Assembly (NCBI GenBank): GCA_030668065.1
Contig: DAOUUS010000107.1
Coordinates: forward strand, 1 to 5,858
DNA: 5,858 nucleotides
Direction of reading: 5' to 3'
Origin: Candidatus Methanophagales archaeon
GTDB taxonomy: Archaea > Halobacteriota > Syntropharchaeia > Alkanophagales > Methanospirareceae
In this document: one piece after another, positions 1 to 4,855 of the stretch
Position numbering within the stretch: position 1 is the stretch's first letter
Layout: the number at the start of each line of letters is the position of its first letter
The notes under the pieces: generated by a model
Databases searched by the model: none
What the model saw: the letters and a program-made list of their open reading frames with translations, nothing else
Told to the model about the DNA's origin: nothing
Position numbers and translations under genes: made by a program

Positions 1-11
1 CAATTTTGGTG

Positions 12-521
12 CTAATATACATACCCCGCAAGTAAAGGATCAGGCATAACGTCTGTCGCCATAAACTCATCCTCGAAGACTGCATCTACGGGTTCTATCT
101 CTTCTGCTACTATTTGTACGCCAGCCACGATTTTACCTCGTGTCTTCTTCTGCATTCTGTCCTGTATCTGGAGTCCATCTGATTCGTGCACTAACTCGTC
201 TATTGATAGTAGTATGTCCAGCACTAAGCGTTCCGCAGCGTCTAATCTTTCAGAAGACCCGGTCGGTACAGGACCATCACCCTTTTTTTCTGCCGCTATC
301 GCGAGATCCACCACGATATTGCCGTTTACCGCTTGCTGCGTTACCTCTTCTATTTTAATTCCCGCGGATTCCCGCACTAACTCGTCTATTGATAGTAGTA
401 TGTCCAGCATAAAACGCTCCGAGTCAATAGTGCAGCCATAAGTCCCGTCTCTAACAGGACCAATAATTCCCGTTACATCTTCTGCCTCTATTTTCATGTT
501 TATCACATTTTCATATTCCAT
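12..521 (-). CDS. Unrecognised acidic protein with two internal repeats (169 aa)
   Basis: I do not recognise the family. With the start at 521, the protein holds two related units of about 45 residues, at roughly 35-79 and 97-141. They share the exact core LDILLSIDELV (39-49 and 101-111) and then diverge, keeping a pattern of short basic or polar stretches followed by a hydrophobic segment (NIVVDLAIAAE against KIVAGVQIVAEE). A Gly/Pro/Ser linker separates the units and the C-terminal tail is acidic. No signal peptide, membrane helix or catalytic motif is visible, so a cytoplasmic structural or binding role is possible but unsupported. An in-frame ATG lies at 548, but the Shine-Dalgarno AAGGAGA (529-535) sits 7 nt before the ATG at 521, and the TATA-like box at 558-565 would start transcription near 536. 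The 548 start would therefore fall outside the transcript. The gene reads as monocistronic within the window. The frame is solid; the function is unknown. Confidence 0.8.
   Translation of the reverse strand: MEYENVINMKIEAEDVTGIIGPVRDGTYGCTIDSERFMLDILLSIDELVRESAGIKIEEVTQQAVNGNIVVDLAIAAEKKGDGPVPTGSSERLDAAERLVLDILLSIDELVHESDGLQIQDRMQKKTRGKIVAGVQIVAEEIEPVDAVFEDEFMATDVMPDPLLAGYVY
188..223. repeat. 36-nt perfect direct repeat, copy 1 (inside gene 12-521)
   Basis: This copy is identical base for base to 374-409, with an offset of 186 nt (62 codons, in frame). The match extends to 43 nt (181-223 against 367-409) with only two mismatches, then stops. It encodes the shared LDILLSIDELV core of the repeat protein. 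Confidence 0.9.
374..409. repeat. 36-nt perfect direct repeat, copy 2 (inside gene 12-521)
   Basis: Partner of 188-223. Codon third positions are also identical, while the surrounding parts of the two protein repeats have diverged strongly. This suggests recent sequence exchange between the copies or a constraint acting on the DNA or RNA itself. Confidence 0.9.
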
Positions 522-528
522 TTTTTTG

Positions 529-535
529 TCTCCTT
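529..535 (-). promoter_or_regulatory. Shine-Dalgarno site that fixes the start at 521
   Basis: AAGGAGA on the minus strand lies 7 nt upstream of the ATG at 521. The alternative ATG at 548 lies upstream of this site and has no comparable motif before it. Confidence 0.75.
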
Positions 536-557
536 TTTTTGCAATCATTTGGTAAAG

Positions 558-565
558 CTATATAG
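558..565 (-). promoter_or_regulatory. Archaeal TATA-like box for the repeat protein gene
   Basis: CTATATAG is palindromic and centred about 40 nt before the ATG at 521. With the usual archaeal spacing of about 25 nt, transcription would begin near 536, just before the Shine-Dalgarno site, giving a leader of about 15 nt. Found by eye; no clear BRE was identified. Confidence 0.5.
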
Positions 566-679
566 TTGAAAAGGCACTGAAAAAGGTTTCGCACGGATCT
601 ATTTTTTTATCGAACATGTACAATTTTTTTTAGTGACATGTTATAAAAAAATGTGATGCCGCGGAAAAGCGTGTGGGGA

Positions 680-751
680 ATGGCGGAGAGTTGTTGCGAA
701 GGCACAACATCATGCGGATTTCGGTGTGCTTGTGTCAATAACCAATTTTAG
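680..751 (+). CDS. Possible cysteine-rich microprotein (23 aa, speculative)
   Basis: A short open frame on the plus strand encodes 23 residues containing five cysteines (positions 5, 6, 12, 16 and 18), in the stretch SCCEGTTSCGFRCAC. The CC-x5-C-x3-C-x-C spacing could bind a metal or an Fe-S centre, in the manner of small metallothionein-like or zinc-knuckle peptides. An in-frame ATG at 656 would add eight residues. I prefer 680 because a TATA-like TTATAAAA at 641-648 would place the transcript start near 670. The run GGGG sits close before the ATG, but its spacing is short for a ribosome site. The frame lies alone in the gap between two minus-strand genes. A chance frame is quite possible at this length; the cysteine density is the only positive evidence. 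Confidence 0.22.
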   Translation: MAESCCEGTTSCGFRCACVNNQF

Positions 752-820
752 TTGAATATTATGCTTACTTGTAGTTGAAGAGCAGCTCCAACACACAAAT
801 TCTGGTTGCCCAATCCCAGT

Positions 821-1342
821 TCATACAATAGCAGAAGCCACGGCATTGCCAAATGCTTCGGCTGCTTCCGGACCACTACCCGTAATTATTTTACCGTCTC
901 GTTCCACAGCAGCACCCGTAAATATAGCACCTTTCTGCACCAAATTGTCCTTTGCCGAGCGAAAAGCAGTAGCTTTCTTTCCTTTTAGTAAGCCCGCGTT
1001 TGCTAATGTCGAAGGCGCTATGCAAATTGCAGCTACAATCTTACCGGCATCAAGCGCATTGACGGCTAATGCGTGTGCTTGTGGGTCATTAAAGTACACA
1101 TCAGAACCGGACCCACCCACGAAAACCACAGCGTTATAAACATCCGCACTAACTTCCGCTAACTTCTTATCCACCTTTACTGTCGCACCAAACATACCGG
1201 TCGCTCGCGCAACACCCTTCGAGGCTATTGTTACCTCTGCCCCCGAACGGCTAAAAATCGCCTGCGGTTCCTTCAGCTCCTCGTCCCGGAAATTATTGGG
1301 CGCCACAACCATCAAAATCTTCTTTCCTTTCAAGTCCACCAT
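821..1342 (-). CDS. DJ-1/PfpI family protein (class I glutamine amidotransferase-like)
   Basis: This 173-residue protein matches the usual single-domain size of the DJ-1/PfpI superfamily (about 165-190 aa). It has the opening beta strand KKILMVVAP, then FRDEEL with the conserved acidic residue (Glu21 or Glu22), the glycine-rich VFVGGSGSDVYF (73-84), and the nucleophile elbow AAICIAP with Cys107. TGSGPEAAEAFG (154-165) follows near the C-terminus. Family members act as chaperones, deglycase-like or glyoxalase-type stress enzymes, or proteases (PfpI); the substrate here cannot be assigned. The residue after the nucleophile is Ile, not the His of the PfpI AICHGP motif, which argues against PfpI-type peptidase activity. 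The start at 1342 is chosen because GGAGGT (1352-1357) lies 9 nt upstream. An ATG at 1402 lies on the far side of the likely TATA box. No signal peptide is seen, so the protein is cytoplasmic. It is transcribed divergently from the 1471 operon. Confidence 0.9.
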   Translation of the reverse strand: MVDLKGKKILMVVAPNNFRDEELKEPQAIFSRSGAEVTIASKGVARATGMFGATVKVDKKLAEVSADVYNAVVFVGGSGSDVYFNDPQAHALAVNALDAGKIVAAICIAPSTLANAGLLKGKKATAFRSAKDNLVQKGAIFTGAAVERDGKIITGSGPEAAEAFGNAVASAIV

Positions 1343-1351
1343 TCTTTTCGT

Positions 1352-1357
1352 ACCTCC
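1352..1357 (-). promoter_or_regulatory. Shine-Dalgarno site that fixes the DJ-1/PfpI start
   Basis: GGAGGT on the minus strand, 9 nt before the ATG at 1342. It rules against the longer frame starting at 1402. Confidence 0.8.
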
Positions 1358-1380
1358 AATATGTCTAGTAATAGCAACAC

Positions 1381-1392
1381 AAATATTTAAAA
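1381..1392 (-). promoter_or_regulatory. Archaeal TATA-like box for the DJ-1/PfpI gene
   Basis: TTTTAAATATTT on the minus strand is centred about 45 nt before the ATG at 1342. The predicted transcript start near 1360 falls just before the GGAGGT site. It shares the 128-nt divergent region with the promoter of the 1471 operon. Confidence 0.45.
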
Positions 1393-1440
1393 TTATACGC
1401 AATTTTTAATTGTATCTTGTGCATTGATAAAATCGCAAAT

Positions 1441-1448
1441 ATTATAAA
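1441..1448 (+). promoter_or_regulatory. TATA-like box for the surface protein-nadM operon
   Basis: ATTATAAA, inside the A/T stretch 1437-1449, is centred about 26 nt before the ATG at 1471. The predicted transcript start therefore falls on or next to the start codon, and no good Shine-Dalgarno precedes that ATG. Both facts point to a leaderless mRNA. Confidence 0.5.
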
Positions 1449-1470
1449 GACCTAGCATTAATGAAAGAGC

Positions 1471-2490
1471 ATGGACGCTCAAGAGAAACAATCGGCGATT
1501 GCAACTGTTGCGGTACTTTTGGCGTTCTTTGTACTTATTGTGTTAGTAGCCACAATTGGCGGTGGTTTACGCTCGGATATGCGATCAGAAATAGAACTTG
1601 TGGATATTGACATATCTGCGGAAGCGCTAGGTATCTCAGAGGCTTTACTAAACGTGACCCTGTATCTGGATAATTGCGGTAGCGCGAAATCCGGTGAAAT
1701 AGACGTCATGGTGAAGGCTTACGATATGGACACGAACTTGTTCGTCACTTCGGATGAGACAAAAGCAGGTAAAATCGGTGGACGTGAGATGAATTCCGCG
1801 TGTACATACTTGAAGCTACCGAAAGAAGGTGGGTATAAACTGCAGATACTTGTTTTTGAAGACGGTGAGTGCATAGAGCGGGACGAAAGAACCATCTACG
1901 GTTTAGAGAACCTGGAGCCACCCTCAGATGCAAAAATCGCGATACGTGAAATTGATTTCCTCGTAGAAACCGTGGAAGTAGAAGGCGAACAGGGAAAAGA
2001 GCATGTGATCGTGAATACCACTATTTACATTGACAATCTCGGCAAAGATGTCCGCGGTCTTAGGGCGTTGGTAAAGGCAAGGGATGACGAGACAAGATTA
2101 ATCGCAGACAAGAACTGGGAAGACCTTGGGTTTCTTAAAGAAGGCACTACTACTCTACAATACACGGAACTAAACGTGCTAAATGGCAGGGATTATATCT
2201 TCGAGGTACAAATATGGCAATCCGAACGGATAATAAAAGAAGGTAGTGGGATGGTCAGGTTAAGCCCGTTTGTTAACAGAACTGTAATATTAGAAGAGAA
2301 AGAGAAGACGGTGGAAATTTCACCCGGTGTCGGTATCAAAGACTTCATCCCGTCAAGCATGCCCGTCCCAGAAGCGGTACCACGCCCGACTCCTGAGCCG
2401 GCAGCACCTGGTTTTGAAGCTTTATCCGCAGTTTTTGCTGTTTTTGCTGTCTTTGTAGTACTGCTAAAGAGAAAGATAGGAGGTGTATGA
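1471..2490 (+). CDS. Two-domain archaeal surface protein with PGF-CTERM-like anchor
   Basis: This 339-residue protein starts with a short polar segment and a hydrophobic helix (about 9-31) that acts as signal peptide or signal anchor. Two similar beta-rich domains follow, at roughly 40-142 and 155-264. They align through NVTLYLDNCG...VMVKAYD against NTTIYIDNLG...ALVKARD and through YKLQILVFEDGECIERDERTI against YIFEVQIWQSERIIKEGSGMV. Possible N-glycosylation sites are NVT61, NTT182 and NRT269. A Pro-rich linker (295-312) leads to APGFEALSA, a hydrophobic helix (about 316-332) and a basic end KRK. That layout is the PGF-CTERM signal, which in Euryarchaeota is processed by archaeosortase A with lipid attachment. 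The architecture recalls archaeal DUF7490/CARDB-like exported proteins, but I assign that family only tentatively. Only domain 1 contains cysteines (69, 111, 134). An in-frame TGA at 1462 makes 1471 the first possible ATG. The next gene follows without a gap, so this is the first gene of an operon ending in nadM. Ligand and role are unknown. Confidence 0.85.
   Translation: MDAQEKQSAIATVAVLLAFFVLIVLVATIGGGLRSDMRSEIELVDIDISAEALGISEALLNVTLYLDNCGSAKSGEIDVMVKAYDMDTNLFVTSDETKAGKIGGREMNSACTYLKLPKEGGYKLQILVFEDGECIERDERTIYGLENLEPPSDAKIAIREIDFLVETVEVEGEQGKEHVIVNTTIYIDNLGKDVRGLRALVKARDDETRLIADKNWEDLGFLKEGTTTLQYTELNVLNGRDYIFEVQIWQSERIIKEGSGMVRLSPFVNRTVILEEKEKTVEISPGVGIKDFIPSSMPVPEAVPRPTPEPAAPGFEALSAVFAVFAVFVVLLKRKIGGV
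2479..2484 (+). promoter_or_regulatory. Shine-Dalgarno site for the small membrane protein
   Basis: GGAGGT lies within the last codons of the upstream gene. It is 8 nt before the ATG at 2493 but only 2 nt before the ATG at 2487, so it favours the later start. Confidence 0.7.
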
Positions 2491-2492
2491 AT

Positions 2493-2747
2493 ATGGAGAA
2501 TCGAACTGACGAGCAAAAAGAAGAGACTAAATTCATGGACATTACGCGGTATTTCCGTTTTGGCGTGTTTATCATCCTTATGCTATTACTTCTGGTTGCT
2601 ACATTCCAATTCTATTTCTTTGCGATGGCTACTATTTCCACGCTATTCAGTTATAAATACCAGTCTCTGGTGCAAGCAGGTTTCGCAGCTTGTGTCATCG
2701 TGGTAGTTATATATTTCTTGAGAGCGGTAATATTAAAAGAGAAATGA
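2493..2747 (+). CDS. Small two-helix integral membrane protein (84 aa)
   Basis: I do not recognise a named family. The N-terminal 20 residues are charged and hydrophilic. Two hydrophobic segments follow, at about 22-45 and 60-80, joined by a short loop, and the protein ends in the basic LKEK. By the positive-inside rule both ends should face the cytoplasm, though this is only a prediction. An ATG at 2487 would overlap the upstream stop as ATGA, but the GGAGGT at 2479-2484 is better spaced for 2493. The stop codon overlaps the nadM start (ATGA at 2744-2747), so translation of the two is probably coupled. Sitting between an exported surface protein and a cytoplasmic NAD synthesis enzyme, it may help the surface protein at the membrane. 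No motif indicates transport or enzymatic activity. Confidence 0.75.
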   Translation: MENRTDEQKEETKFMDITRYFRFGVFIILMLLLLVATFQFYFFAMATISTLFSYKYQSLVQAGFAACVIVVVIYFLRAVILKEK

Positions 2748-3253
2748 GAGCGTTATACATAGGGCGGTTTCAACCCTATCATCTCGGACATCATGCAGTA
2801 ATAGCACAGATAGCTTCTGAAGTGGATGAGGTCATTATATGTATCGGATCCGCGCAGAGGAGCCACGAGCTGGAGAACCCTTTTACTGCTGGAGAACGCT
2901 ATCTGATGATTTCTAAGTCATTACGAGATGATGACATCTTCAACTTTTACATCGTGCCTGTACTGGATGTCAACAGGAATGCCATCTGGGTATCGCACGT
3001 TGAGTCGTTAATACCGCCTGTGGACGTAGTGTACACGAATAATTCGTTAATTGAACGGTTATTTGAGGAACGGGGCTACAAGGTGCATGTACCTTTACTA
3101 TTTAACCGTAAAGAGTATTCCGGTAGCGAGATAAGGAAACGAATGCTGAACCAAGAGAACTGGAAAGTCTTAGTACCTGAAGCGGTCACAGAGGTAATAG
3201 AAGAGATAGACGGGCTAAGTAGAATGCTGGATTTACGTAGATGTGATACATGA
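2744..3253 (+). CDS. nadM: Nicotinamide-nucleotide adenylyltransferase (archaeal NadM type)
   Basis: NadM joins NMN and ATP to give NAD+ and pyrophosphate (EC 2.7.7.1), the last step of NAD synthesis and salvage, in the cytoplasm. The protein is 169 residues, the expected size for the archaeal class. It opens with the nucleotidyltransferase signature YIGRFQPYHLGHH, where His13-x-Gly-His16 is the (H/T)xGH ATP-binding motif. IGSAQRSHELENPFTAGER (34-52), with its conserved Asn-Pro-Phe-Thr-x-Gly-Glu-Arg, follows, and then VYTNN (96-100). The second signature, YSGSEIRKRM (125-134), is the counterpart of the ISxTxxR motif that holds the triphosphate. The frame is open upstream to 2690, but only the start at 2744 gives the typical N-terminus. 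Its ATG overlaps the preceding stop (ATGA) and has only a weak purine-rich ribosome site, which fits translational coupling. It is the last gene of the operon begun at 1471. All the recognised motifs are intact. Confidence 0.95.
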   Translation: MRALYIGRFQPYHLGHHAVIAQIASEVDEVIICIGSAQRSHELENPFTAGERYLMISKSLRDDDIFNFYIVPVLDVNRNAIWVSHVESLIPPVDVVYTNNSLIERLFEERGYKVHVPLLFNRKEYSGSEIRKRMLNQENWKVLVPEAVTEVIEEIDGLSRMLDLRRCDT

Positions 3254-3299
3254 AGTGTTCGGTTTCGCAAAAGGGAGTTAAAGCGGGGTTTTATTTAGG

Positions 3300-3319
3300 A
3301 CGCAGATTTACGCAGATAA
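3300..3319. repeat. 10-bp tandem repeat, two copies (ACGCAGATTT / ACGCAGATAA)
   Basis: Two adjacent units share the first eight bases, in the non-coding gap after nadM. From memory, similar CGCAGATTTACGCAGAT strings recur in many prokaryotic genomes as short dispersed repeats. Whether this one is repeated elsewhere in the genome cannot be judged here. Confidence 0.6.
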
Positions 3320-3357
3320 TCTATTCTTCCTTTGAATATAAAAGGTTTTCTATCATA

Positions 3358-3363
3358 TTTTTT
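3358..3363 (+). terminator. Possible oligo-T terminator after nadM
   Basis: A run of six T lies in a T-rich stretch about 105 nt after the nadM stop, followed by CTCTCC. Archaeal RNA polymerase often stops at oligo-T without a hairpin. The signal is weak. Confidence 0.3.
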
Positions 3364-3375
3364 CTCTCCACTAGC

Positions 3376-3383
3376 TATTTATA
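3376..3383 (+). promoter_or_regulatory. hicB: TATA-like box for hicB
   Basis: TATTTATA is centred about 37 nt before the hicB ATG. The predicted transcript start near 3406 coincides with the Shine-Dalgarno AGGAG (3406-3410), giving a leader of roughly 10 nt. Confidence 0.5.
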
Positions 3384-3416
3384 TTCCAATAGCCTTGTAA
3401 TACATAGGAGTAAAAA

Positions 3417-3638
3417 ATGGAGAACCTGTTTACTGCTGTCTTCCAAAAGACGGATAAATGGTGGATAGCCTTTGTTGAGGAGTTGCCAGGTGCAAATGCG
3501 CAAGGAGAAACAATTGATGAAGCACGTGAAAATCTCAAGGAGGCTGTTGAACTAATACTAGAATCAAACCGTGAGCTGAGTGAACGTGAATTTGCGGGAA
3601 AGGACGTTATTCGTGAGGAGTTAAAGATTGCTGTATAA
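3417..3638 (+). CDS. hicB: HicB-family antitoxin, orphan
   Basis: This 73-residue protein has the compact HicB fold pattern: strand FTAVFQKTDKWWIAFVEELPG, then ANAQGETIDEARENLKEAVEL, a helix rich in Glu and Leu, and a short C-terminal strand EELKIAV. HicB antitoxins bind and mask the HicA mRNA-cleaving toxin and often repress their own operon. No extra ribbon-helix-helix or helix-turn-helix domain is present, so this is the short form of the family and DNA binding is doubtful. AGGAG (3406-3410) lies 6 nt before the ATG. The stop overlaps the start of a hicA remnant (TAATG at 3636-3640), the normal hicBA arrangement, but the toxin is broken. The antitoxin frame itself appears intact, suggesting recent loss of the toxin or retention for regulation or anti-addiction against other HicA toxins. 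Confidence 0.85.
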   Translation: MENLFTAVFQKTDKWWIAFVEELPGANAQGETIDEARENLKEAVELILESNRELSEREFAGKDVIREELKIAV

Positions 3639-3705
3639 TGAAACGGCGCAGCTCCTTAAACATCTCAAAACTCATGGCTGTGTGTTTTTACCTTCGCATA
3701 AATAG
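3638..3705 (+). pseudogene. hicA: hicA toxin remnant, frameshifted and truncated
   Basis: The ATG at 3638 overlaps the hicB stop and begins MKRR, as HicA toxins commonly do. The frame then shifts: from 3649 the +2 frame reads QLLKHLKTHGCVFL, closely resembling the first helix of HicA (typically MKRxELLKHLxxHGCxxxREGxxH). Loss of a single base in the expected GAG codon near 3650 would explain the shift. After the Leu codon at 3688-3690, homology stops and the frame ends as PSHK-stop at 3703-3705. The catalytic histidine region (GxxH, around residue 25 in the family) and the rest of the fold are missing, so no active toxin can be made. The 3' part is absent from this window. It meets an opposing truncated gene at the break point. 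Confidence 0.65.
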
Positions 3706-3863
3706 ATGGCCTTTTCTGCTTCGTTTGATACTCCAAACACATCTGCTCTCATGAGTTTTTTTCCACTCTTCAGTGATAATTCAGTTCCAACGTATTCGGC
3801 AAGACAATTCTTTCGGTGCTTCAAGAAGTCTTCTACTGCGGGATACAGGTCTTTTTCGAGCAT
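3672..3863 (-). pseudogene. N-terminal stub of a PD-(D/E)xK-like nuclease gene
   Basis: This 63-residue frame starts MLEKDLYPAVEDFL, a helical opening typical of small PD-(D/E)xK nucleases. It continues through a charged region to MRADVFGVSNEAEKAIYLCEGK and then ends abruptly with NTQP. Asp41 followed 16 residues later by Glu57-Gly-Lys59 matches the D...ExK catalytic signature, with the ExK in a predicted beta strand. The core helix and later strands that should follow are missing, so I call it a truncated gene and not a complete small protein. Recognisable sequence stops at 3687, where the hicA remnant (plus strand) also stops. The ATG follows the stop of the 3865-4851 gene after a single base, with no Shine-Dalgarno, so it was probably translated by reinitiation as the third gene of the operon. 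The family match is by motif only. Confidence 0.5.
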
Positions 3864-3864
3864 T

Positions 3865-4851
3865 TTACGTCAATTCAGTATCTTGCGTCTCATCAACTTT
3901 TTTAGTCAAATCCAAACTTTTCACTCTTTTTGAAAATGTCTTTCGGAACTTAATTGTCATATCAGTTAGCCAATCGAGATATTCTTCCCAATTTTCCCGC
4001 TTTGTTAAATCCGCGTCTCGCTTTAAGCCAATAGTTTTATCAAGATTTTCGGGATTCTGATCCCACTCTAATTTTTCACCTATTTCCGCTTCTATCTCTT
4101 CTTTCATTTGCAATAACTGTGGTAATGCCACACATGCAACTTTATTTTCTATATAAACTCGAACACCGATTTTATTGTCTGATGTGTTAGCGGTATTTGA
4201 TAAATGAATTCCGGATCTCCCTAAAGAAACATCAAACCAATATTGCGGTCTTGCAGATTGTACCGACGGTATCTCTTTCCGTTTACTTAATTTCTCTCTA
4301 AATTGTGTCCAAAATTCTAACTGTATTTTTTTTGTTTCTGTAAGATTTTCTGACGCTTTTGTTATTGCTGTCTGTCTCATAATATCCGCAGGTTTACTAA
4401 TGACATTAAACCTAACAGCGGGTTTTGAATCATCTATCTGCCATAGCTCAAGAATTACACCGTAAAATGATATTTCATCGGAAGTATGGTCATTTAACCA
4501 ATCTAACGCCTTTTTATGCTCTTCTGTAAAATCACTTGCAATCCAGACAACTGCAGAAGCATCTAAAACAGAGCCATAAGTTATTAATTTGCCTAAATGG
4601 TCATGATTAGTTCTTTTAAGTTGATTTTCTATTACAACATATCGGTCAGTACCAGCATCCTTTGCTAAAATGTCTGCGGAATACGGCCCTACGGATACCT
4701 CTATGTTTTCTACCTGTAATTCGAGTCCTAGTGCTAAACTTAGCTTTTCTATATTCTCCTCTTTTGCCAGCCACGGGGTAAAATCTGAAGCCTCATCAGG
4801 CCATTTTTTCCGTATAATCACCTTCTTTAGAATACCCAAATCCGTTTCCAT
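3865..4851 (-). CDS. DUF4268-type protein with N-terminal PD-(D/E)xK nuclease domain
   Basis: This 328-residue protein has two parts. The N-terminal half carries a PD-(D/E)xK core: LELQVENIEVSVGPYSADIL (about 43-62) with Asp60, then VVIENQLKRTNHDHLGKLITYG (72-93) with Glu75-Asn-Gln77 in the ExK/ExQ position. VVWIASDFTEEHKKALDWLN (101-120) and ILELWQI (133-139) follow. The C-terminal half (about 170-320), with FWTQFREKL, PQYWFDVSLGRSGIHL, RVYIEN and W263, matches the DUF4268 pattern of aromatic-rich strands and helices. Proteins of this build are usually annotated as hypothetical or putative endonucleases, often near restriction or defence genes. Target and activity are unknown; Gln at the third catalytic position is tolerated in several nuclease families. 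GGAGG (4861-4865), inside the end of mrr, lies 9 nt before the ATG at 4851. The gene begins 4 nt after mrr, so it is in one operon with it. Confidence 0.8.
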   Translation of the reverse strand: METDLGILKKVIIRKKWPDEASDFTPWLAKEENIEKLSLALGLELQVENIEVSVGPYSADILAKDAGTDRYVVIENQLKRTNHDHLGKLITYGSVLDASAVVWIASDFTEEHKKALDWLNDHTSDEISFYGVILELWQIDDSKPAVRFNVISKPADIMRQTAITKASENLTETKKIQLEFWTQFREKLSKRKEIPSVQSARPQYWFDVSLGRSGIHLSNTANTSDNKIGVRVYIENKVACVALPQLLQMKEEIEAEIGEKLEWDQNPENLDKTIGLKRDADLTKRENWEEYLDWLTDMTIKFRKTFSKRVKSLDLTKKVDETQDTELT

Positions 4852-4855
4852 AACG

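Noticed and set aside
140..441. Plus-strand open frames opposite the repeat protein gene
   Set aside because: They mirror the 12-521 gene, show no family features and lack ribosome sites; the minus-strand gene has a promoter-like box and Shine-Dalgarno.
690..708. Small inverted repeat GTTGT...ACAAC as a terminator or RNA hairpin
   Set aside because: The stem has only five pairs with a nine-base loop and no T-run after it; too weak to report.
806..1139. Plus-strand open frames opposite the DJ-1/PfpI gene
   Set aside because: They are antisense shadows of a clearly recognisable protein family and lack start signals.
1479..2575. Minus-strand open frames opposite the surface protein and membrane protein genes
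   Set aside because: The plus strand has domain-level support and operon structure; the antisense frames are low-complexity or featureless.
2690..2743. Longer nadM start at 2690
   Set aside because: The 18 extra residues overlap the membrane protein gene and precede the typical NadM N-terminus; the ATGA start at 2744 fits the family.
3250..3468. Plus-strand 72-codon frame spanning the nadM-hicB gap
   Set aside because: It crosses the tandem repeat and the hicB promoter, overlaps hicB in another frame and has no recognisable features.
3706..4060. Plus-strand frames opposite the nuclease stub and the DUF4268 gene
   Set aside because: They are Phe/Ser-rich antisense shadows of the coherent minus-strand operon.
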